A stretch of DNA of 10,689 nt from Candidatus Scatomorpha merdipullorum (lineage in GTDB: Bacteria; Bacillota; Clostridia; Oscillospirales; Oscillospiraceae), in the NCBI GenBank assembly GCA_018716795.1, contig DVJK01000234.1, positions 1-10,689 of the forward strand. The letters are read 5' to 3'. The position numbers and the translations under genes are program-made. This document shows, piece after piece, positions 6,046-10,689 of this stretch. Positions within the stretch are counted from its first letter, which is position 1; the number at the start of each line of letters is the position of its first letter. The notes below the pieces were generated by a model. That model searched no databases and was not told where the DNA came from. It saw only the letters and a program-made list of their open reading frames with translations.

Positions 6046-6074
6046 TTGTAAAGATGCGGCAGGTTTGATATAAT
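6046..6074 (+). promoter_or_regulatory. Extended -10 promoter upstream of gdpP
   Basis: -35 TTGTAA (6046-6051, four of six consensus bases), a 17-base spacer, and a perfect TATAAT (6069-6074) preceded by TG at the extended -10 position (6066-6067). Initiation is expected near 6081. This lies in the 80-125-base divergent gap between the nucleotidyltransferase gene and gdpP; I found no comparable promoter for the minus-strand gene. Confidence 0.8.
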
Positions 6075-6135
6075 AAAAAACTACATTAGTATGGCATATT
6101 TTGCGCGTTTCCCATCGCCGCGACAGAGGGAGCTG

Positions 6136-8142
6136 ATGCGTTTGAATAAGAAAATAAAGCACCTGGCGGAGCCCAGCGGGCGGCTTTACCTCGTGGTGCT
6201 GATAGCCTTCACGGCGGCCTCGCTGCTCTTCGGGCAGTATATCCTGGCCGCGGCCGAGGGCGCCATCGTCCTGCTTTTGATAATCAGCTCGCTGTTCATC
6301 GGCCGCCGCCGCCGGCGCGAGCTGATGGAGTATATCGAGTCGGTCACCTACGACGCGGACACGGCGAAGAACAACACGCTTTTGAACTTCCCGCTGCCCA
6401 TGGCGGTGTTCTCGCTCAACGACCTGCGCGTCATATGGGCCAACCAGATATTCTTCAACATGTGCGGCGTCTCCGGCTCGCGTTTCGAGGCGAGGCTGGA
6501 CACGCTGGTGCCGGAGTTCTCCGCCAAGTGGCTGCTCGAGGGCAAGACGCAGAGCCCGGGCCTCATGGCCATAAACGGCCGCAAGTACCAGATACACGGC
6601 AACATCATCCGCCCCGGCGAGGATGAGGAGAGCGCCTCCCACGGCTTCATGGGCATAGCCTACTGGGTCGACGTCACGGAGTATGACGACGTGCGCATAA
6701 GGTACGAGGAGACGCGCCCCGTCGTCAGCGTGCTGATAATAGACAACTATGACGAGCTCATACGCAGCCAGCCCGAGCGCGTCAAGAACGACCTGCGCGA
6801 CGCGGTCGAGGACCTCATAAACCAGTACTGGGAGGGCCGCGACGCCGTCATACGCCGCTTTGACCGCGACAGGTACATCGTCATCTTCGAGGAGCGCTAT
6901 CTCGAGGAGCTGCGCCGGAACAAGTTCGCCCTGCTCGAGCAGGCGCACTCGGTGACCAGCCCCTCGGGCATCCACGCCACGCTCTCGCTCGGCCTCGGGC
7001 ACGACGGCGCGGGCTTCGCCGAGGACTGGCAGTTTGCCTCCCTCGCGGCGGAGATGGCCCTCTCCCGCGGCGGCGACCAGGCCGTCATAAAAAACCGCCT
7101 GAGCTTCGAGTTCTTCGGCGGGCGCGGCAGCGAGATCGAAACCCGCACGAAGGTCAAGAGCCGCGTCATGGCCAACGCCCTGGCCGAGCTCGTCGCCGAC
7201 TCCTCGCGCGTCTTCGTCATGGGGCACAGGTACGCCGACCTCGACGCCGTGGGCGCGGACGCCGCCGTCTGCTGCCTCGCGCGCAAGAAGGGGAAGCTCT
7301 GCAAGATAGTCATAGACCCGGACAAGAACGCCTCCGCCCTGCTCATAGAGCGGCTGAAGGCCGAGCCGGAGTATAAAAACGCCTTCATAACGCCGCAGGA
7401 GGCCATGCTTCAGGCCGACGGGCGGAGCCTGCTGGTCGTCGTGGACACAAACCGGCCCGAGCAGGTCGAGGACGCGAACCTCCTCGCCGCCATGAACCGC
7501 GTGGCCGTCATCGACCACCACCGCCGCGCCGCGACCTATATCCAGAACGCCGCCCTCACCTTCTACGAGCCCTACGCCTCAAGCGTCTGCGAGCTCATGA
7601 GCGAGGTGCTGCAGGAGGTCTGCGAGAGCGAGGACATCCTCCGCTGCGAGGCCGAGGCCATGCTGGCCGGCATCGTGCTGGACACGAAGAACTTCACCAT
7701 ACGCACCGGCGAGCGCACCTTCGAGGCCGCGGCCTTCCTGCGCCGCTGCGGCGCGGACACCACCGAGGTCAAGAAGCTCCTGCAAAATGACATGGAGGAC
7801 ACCGTCGCGCGCTACCGCATAATGCAGAACGCCCAGCTCTACCGCGGCAGCATCGCCGTCGCCGCGCCGGAGACGCCGCAGGACCGCATAATAATCGCCC
7901 AGGCGGCGGACGAGCTTTTGAACATCTCCGGCGTGGAGGTCAGCTTCGTCGTAAGCCCGACGGAGGACGGCGGCGCGAATATCTCCGCGCGCAGCATAGG
8001 CGACATCAACGTGCAGGTTATCATGGAGAAGCTCGGCGGCGGCGGCAACCGCTCCGCCGCGGCCTGCCAGATACCGAACACCACGCTCCGCGACGCGGTG
8101 AACGCCCTGTTCGCGGCGATAGACGAGTACCTTGACGGCTAA
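6136..8142 (+). CDS. gdpP: Cyclic-di-AMP phosphodiesterase GdpP (YybT-like)
   Basis: A 668-residue membrane protein with the GdpP order: two membrane helices (about 17-33 and 36-56), an Arg-rich stop-transfer, a PAS-like domain (about 75-195), a degenerate GGDEF domain (about 205-335, DRYIVIF at 245 replacing GGDEF), then the DHH/DHHA1 phosphodiesterase. Its metal-binding residues are GHRYADLD (His364, Asp368, Asp370), Asp437 in VVDTN, IDHH (Asp460, His461, His462) and LDTKNF (Asp516). The enzyme cuts c-di-AMP to pApA and so affects potassium balance, wall stress and beta-lactam tolerance. The usual GGGH motif of DHHA1 reads GGGGN (Asn638). I prefer ATG 6136 over the in-frame ATG 6091 (683 residues). 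The promoter places transcription start near 6081, leaving only about 10 bases and no ribosome binding site before 6091. MRLNKK... resembles family N-termini, and GGGAG lies (closely) before 6136. It precedes rplI-dnaB, a common clostridial order. Confidence 0.93.
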   Translation: MRLNKKIKHLAEPSGRLYLVVLIAFTAASLLFGQYILAAAEGAIVLLLIISSLFIGRRRRRELMEYIESVTYDADTAKNNTLLNFPLPMAVFSLNDLRVIWANQIFFNMCGVSGSRFEARLDTLVPEFSAKWLLEGKTQSPGLMAINGRKYQIHGNIIRPGEDEESASHGFMGIAYWVDVTEYDDVRIRYEETRPVVSVLIIDNYDELIRSQPERVKNDLRDAVEDLINQYWEGRDAVIRRFDRDRYIVIFEERYLEELRRNKFALLEQAHSVTSPSGIHATLSLGLGHDGAGFAEDWQFASLAAEMALSRGGDQAVIKNRLSFEFFGGRGSEIETRTKVKSRVMANALAELVADSSRVFVMGHRYADLDAVGADAAVCCLARKKGKLCKIVIDPDKNASALLIERLKAEPEYKNAFITPQEAMLQADGRSLLVVVDTNRPEQVEDANLLAAMNRVAVIDHHRRAATYIQNAALTFYEPYASSVCELMSEVLQEVCESEDILRCEAEAMLAGIVLDTKNFTIRTGERTFEAAAFLRRCGADTTEVKKLLQNDMEDTVARYRIMQNAQLYRGSIAVAAPETPQDRIIIAQAADELLNISGVEVSFVVSPTEDGGANISARSIGDINVQVIMEKLGGGGNRSAAACQIPNTTLRDAVNALFAAIDEYLDG

Positions 8143-8147
8143 AGCCG

Positions 8148-8225
8148 GTGAAATGCGCGCTTCGCGCGCGTGAAGTACGCTTTGCGTGTGAAATGCGCTT
8201 CGCGCGTGAAATGCTGCGCCGCGGC
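8148..8225. repeat. Short tandem array of hairpin-forming GTGAAATGCGC units
   Basis: Four adjacent, diverged units each begin GTGAA: 8148-8169, 8170-8187, 8188-8205 and 8206-8225. The first three fold into small stems with TTC or TTT loops: GCGCGC-TTC-GCGCGC, ACGC-TTT-GCGT and GCGC-TTC-GCGC. The ACGC/GCGT change in unit 2 keeps pairing on both sides, which suggests that structure is conserved. The array starts five bases after the gdpP stop. There are no spacers, so it is not a CRISPR array. Confidence 0.75.
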
Positions 8226-8233
8226 GATGTTGT

Positions 8234-8259
8234 GTGCCGCAATTCACGAATTGCGGCAC
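8234..8259. repeat. Perfect 12-bp palindrome between gdpP and rplI
   Basis: GTGCCGCAATTC, AC, GAATTGCGGCAC: a perfect inverted repeat that as RNA would form a stem of at least 9 bp. What follows on the plus strand is A-rich (GAAATTGAAAAAAA), not T-rich, so it is not an intrinsic terminator in that direction, and the minus strand lacks a T run too. It may reduce or process read-through between gdpP and rplI, or be another interspersed repeat. Confidence 0.75.
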
Positions 8260-8294
8260 GAAATTGAAAAAAATACGTGAAAGGACAGATATAT

Positions 8295-8744
8295 ATGAAA
8301 GTCATCTTCAATCAGGACGTCCGCGGACAGGGGAAGAAGGGCGAGCTCAAGGACGTGTCCGACGGCTACGCGCGCAACTATCTGCTGCCGCGCAAGCTGG
8401 CGAGCGAGGCGACGCCGGATATGCTCAACGCCTTCAAGCTCAAGGAGAAGGCCAAAAAGGCGCAGATGGAGCGCGAGAAGGCCCAGGCCGAGGAGAACGC
8501 CAGGCGGCTCGAAGGCGTCATGGTCACTATAAGCGCCCGCGCCGGCCAGGGCGGCAGGCTCTTCGGCGCGATAACGAGCCAGGAGATTTCCGACGCCCTC
8601 AAGGAGCAGCACGGGATAGAGATTGAGAAGAACAAGCTTGTCCAGAGCGAGCCCATCAAGAGCTTCGGCTCCTTCGAGGTGAAGTGCAAGCTCGGCTACG
8701 AGGTCAGCGGGAAGATAAGCGTCCTCGTCACCGAGAAGAAATAA
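8295..8744 (+). CDS. rplI: Ribosomal protein bL9
   Basis: 149 residues, the usual bL9 length. The N-terminal rRNA-binding domain reads MKVIFNQDVRGQGKKGELKD then SDGYARNYLLPRKLA. It is followed by the long Lys/Glu/Ala-rich connecting helix (about residues 50-75) and the C-terminal domain with GRLFGAITSQEI. bL9 binds 23S rRNA near the L1 stalk of the large subunit and helps keep the reading frame. The start is ATG 8295, after AAAGGA (8280-8285); a GTG at 8277 in the same frame would add six residues foreign to the family. It lies between gdpP and dnaB, an order common in Firmicutes, and ends only three bases before the dnaB start. Confidence 0.97.
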   Translation: MKVIFNQDVRGQGKKGELKDVSDGYARNYLLPRKLASEATPDMLNAFKLKEKAKKAQMEREKAQAEENARRLEGVMVTISARAGQGGRLFGAITSQEISDALKEQHGIEIEKNKLVQSEPIKSFGSFEVKCKLGYEVSGKISVLVTEKK

Positions 8745-8747
8745 GCC

Positions 8748-10088
8748 ATGGACGAACTGCTCGGCAGGCGCGTGCCATACTCCGCCGAGGCGGAGCAGGC
8801 CGTGCTCGGTTCCATGCTCATAGACCCGCGCTGCATCCCCGACGTCATAGGCGCGGTCAAGGCCGACGACTTCTACGTCCAGGCCAATAAGGAGATTTTC
8901 GAGACCGTCTTCTCCATGTTCTCCTTCGGCCAGACCGTCGACCCCGTGACCGTCCTCGACGGGATGAAGGCGCGCGGCGTCCTGCACGACGGCTCCAGGC
9001 AGTACCTCCTCGACATGATGGCGGTGACGCCGACGGCGGCCAACGTGCTTGAATACGCGGCCATAGTGCGCGACCGCGCGCTGCTGCGCGCCCTCGCCTC
9101 CGTGGGCGAGGAGATAACGAACATGGTATACTCCGGCTCCGGCCAGGCGGACAGCGTGCTCGAGGCCGCCGAGCGGAAGATATACGCCCTCAGCCGTGAC
9201 CGCGGCGAGGGCGGGCTCACGCCCGTGGCCAGCGTCGTGCAGCGCGTCTTCGAGGCGATAAGCGAGGCCGCCGAGAGCGAGAGCTCCATACCCGGCCTCT
9301 CGACCGGCCTGCCCGACCTCGACCGGGCCATACTCGGCCTCGGCCCCGGCGACTTCACCATCGTCGCCGCCCGGCCCGGCATGGGCAAGACCAGCATGGC
9401 CCTCAACATCGCGAGAAGCGTCGGCAAGACCAGCGGCAAGACCGTGGCCTTCTTCTCCCTGGAGATGAGCCGCGAGCAGCTTGTGACCCGCCTGCTCTCC
9501 GCCGAGGGCCTTGTGGACGGCAAGAAGCTCCAGACCGGCCGCCTGACGGACGACGACTGGCGGCGCGTCTCAGCCGCGGCCAACGTCCTCTCCGCCACGG
9601 ACATACGCATTGACGACAACCCCTCCCTCACCGTCGCGGACATGAACGCCCAGTGCCGGAGGCTCAAGAACCTCGGCCTCGTCGTCGTGGACTACCTGCA
9701 GCTCATGCAGAGCGCGGGCAGCGGCAACTCCTGGGCCAACGAGAGCCGCGTCCAGGCGGTCAGCGACATAAGCCGCATGATGAAAATCATGGCCAAGGAG
9801 CTCGGCGTGCCCGTGCTGTGCCTCAGCCAGCTCTCGCGCGCCTTCACCCAGCGCAAGGACAAGCGCCCGATGCTCTCCGACCTGCGCGAATCCGGCGCGA
9901 TTGAGCAGGACGCCGACGCCGTCCTCGCCCTGCACCGCGAGGGCGCATATGACCCCGAGTATGAAAATCCCAACGAGGTGGAGCTCATACTGCTCAAGAA
10001 CCGCCGCGGCGAGACGGGCACGATATATCTCAGCTGGCTGCCCGAGTATACGAGCTTCATGCCCCTGGACAAGAGACACGAGGAATGA
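8748..10088 (+). CDS. dnaB: Replicative DNA helicase DnaB
   Basis: 446 residues, close to the usual length of the bacterial replicative helicase (called DnaC in Bacillus). The N-terminal primase-interacting helical domain begins RVPYSAEAEQAVLGSMLID (8-26), followed by a linker helix ending near GLSTGLPDLD. The RecA-like motor has Walker A ARPGMGKT (208-215, Lys214), FFSLEMS, Walker B VVVDYLQL (Asp315), the SQLSRAF motif with the nearby RKDKRP, and DLRESGAIEQDAD. LLKNRRGETG near the C-terminus is also typical. It acts as a ring-shaped hexamer that unwinds DNA at the fork in the 5'-3' direction and recruits primase. No intein interrupts it. The ribosome binding site is weak (purines GAGAAGAAA inside the end of rplI); with a three-base gap, translation is probably coupled to rplI. 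Confidence 0.97.
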   Translation: MDELLGRRVPYSAEAEQAVLGSMLIDPRCIPDVIGAVKADDFYVQANKEIFETVFSMFSFGQTVDPVTVLDGMKARGVLHDGSRQYLLDMMAVTPTAANVLEYAAIVRDRALLRALASVGEEITNMVYSGSGQADSVLEAAERKIYALSRDRGEGGLTPVASVVQRVFEAISEAAESESSIPGLSTGLPDLDRAILGLGPGDFTIVAARPGMGKTSMALNIARSVGKTSGKTVAFFSLEMSREQLVTRLLSAEGLVDGKKLQTGRLTDDDWRRVSAAANVLSATDIRIDDNPSLTVADMNAQCRRLKNLGLVVVDYLQLMQSAGSGNSWANESRVQAVSDISRMMKIMAKELGVPVLCLSQLSRAFTQRKDKRPMLSDLRESGAIEQDADAVLALHREGAYDPEYENPNEVELILLKNRRGETGTIYLSWLPEYTSFMPLDKRHEE

Positions 10089-10090
10089 AA

Positions 10091-10689
10091 ATGATGGATC
10101 GTACAGACCTCTCCGGCCTCCGCGTGCTCTGCGCCGTCTCCGGCGGGGCGGACAGCGTGTACCTGCTGCATAAATGCTGCGAGCTGAGGGCCGCGAAGGG
10201 CCTTTCCGTCTGCGCGGCGCACTATAATCACTGCCTGCGCGGGGAGGAGAGCGAGCGCGACGAGCGCTTCGTGCGCGCGCTCTGCGAGGAGCTCGGCGTG
10301 GAGCTGAAGGCGGGCCGCGGCGACGTGGCCGCCTACGCGCGGGAAAACAAGCTCGGCATCGAGGAGGCGGCGCGCAAGCTGCGCTACGAATTCCTCGAGC
10401 GCGCCGCCGACGAGCTCGGCTGCGAGATGATTCTGACGGCGCACAACGCCGACGACAACGCCGAGACCATGCTCATGGCCCTCGCGCGCGGCGCGGGGCC
10501 GCGCGGCCTCGCCGGCATCCCTCCGGTGCGAGGGCGCGTCGCGCGCCCCATGCTGGACGTCACCCGCGCCGAGATAGAGCGCTATCTCGCCGAAAACGGC
10601 TTTGAATACGTCGAGGACAGCACGAACGCCTCGACGGACTACACGCGCAACCGGATACGCAAGCTCGTCATGCCCGTGCTGCGGGAGAT
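10091..10689 (+). CDS. tilS: tRNA(Ile)-lysidine synthase, N-terminal part (runs off window)
   Basis: 199 codons are visible and the frame is open at the window edge. The ATP-pyrophosphatase loop is SGGADS (residues 17-22). HYNHCLRGEESERDE, GIEEAARKLRY, AHNADDNAET, RGAGPRGLAGIPP and the VEDSTN...YTRNRIR block follow in the standard TilS order. The enzyme uses ATP and lysine to convert C34 of tRNA-Ile(CAU) to lysidine, so that it reads AUA; this genome uses ATA for isoleucine often in these genes, so the enzyme should be essential. Of three in-frame ATGs (10085, 10091, 10094) I chose 10091. It follows GAGGA (10080-10084) by six bases and leaves two bases after the dnaB stop; 10085 would leave no room for a ribosome binding site. 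It is probably in one transcript with rplI and dnaB. The substrate-binding C-terminal domains lie beyond the window. Confidence 0.95.
   Translation, partial: MMDRTDLSGLRVLCAVSGGADSVYLLHKCCELRAAKGLSVCAAHYNHCLRGEESERDERFVRALCEELGVELKAGRGDVAAYARENKLGIEEAARKLRYEFLERAADELGCEMILTAHNADDNAETMLMALARGAGPRGLAGIPPVRGRVARPMLDVTRAEIERYLAENGFEYVEDSTNASTDYTRNRIRKLVMPVLRE

Noticed and set aside
4865..6073. 402-codon plus-strand open frame opposite the nucleotidyltransferase
   Set aside because: It runs through a terminator-like hairpin and into the gdpP promoter; the minus-strand protein has clear catalytic motifs.
5998..7521. 507-codon minus-strand open frame opposite gdpP
   Set aside because: The opposite strand encodes a full GdpP with conserved motifs throughout; the shadow translation has low-complexity, shadow-type composition.
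8148..8225. CRISPR array
   Set aside because: The units are directly adjacent and diverged, with no spacers and no cas genes nearby.
8277..8294. GTG 8277 as the start of rplI
   Set aside because: It would add six residues not found in bL9, and ATG 8295 has a ribosome binding site and gives the canonical MKVI start.

Overview
The window is GC-rich and densely coded, with short AT-rich gaps. It reads as a chromosomal stretch from a GC-rich anaerobic Firmicute, most likely a gut Clostridium-like lineage of the Oscillospiraceae/Ruminococcaceae type. The grounds are the order gdpP - rplI - dnaB - tilS, a YtrA-type GntR regulator with its ABC exporter, Firmicute-type GGAGG ribosome binding sites and sigma-A-like promoters, and GC-rich palindromic interspersed repeats of a kind I associate with these genomes. 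The assignment is inference; no 16S or other marker is present.

Layout. Positions 1-1375 (+): the tail of a thioredoxin-fold protein, a one-domain MGMT-type alkyltransferase overlapping its stop codon, and thioredoxin reductase (trxB), together a small redox/DNA-repair cluster. Positions 1376-1932 have no gene. They hold a composite palindromic element of about 480 bp with long imperfect terminal inverted repeats and an inner branched multi-hairpin module. Positions 1933-2754 (+): a Nit2/omega-amidase-like nitrilase-superfamily enzyme, closed by a good terminator. Positions 2794-4789 (-): a three-gene operon of GntR/YtrA regulator, ABC ATPase and six-helix permease, with a clear promoter and an inverted-repeat operator at the start site. 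Positions 4958-6010 (-): a sugar-phosphate nucleotidyltransferase whose C-terminal third looks like a remnant of a phosphomannomutase C-terminal domain. Positions 6046-10689 (+): gdpP (c-di-AMP phosphodiesterase), rplI (bL9), dnaB (replicative helicase) and the first two-thirds of tilS (tRNA-Ile lysidine synthase), the last running off the window.

The right-hand half is a conserved housekeeping block: second-messenger turnover, ribosome, replication and tRNA decoding. gdpP has its own extended -10 promoter. Between gdpP and rplI lies a short array of hairpin-forming repeats plus a perfect 12-bp palindrome. rplI, dnaB and tilS are then packed with gaps of only a few bases.

I see no CRISPR array, transposase, phage gene, rRNA or tRNA, and no clear undescribed defence or biosynthetic system. 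The features most worth a second look are the composite repeat element (1406-1888), the covarying hairpin repeats at 8148-8225, the shortened nucleotidyltransferase/mutase architecture, and the Asn in place of His in the GGGH motif of GdpP.
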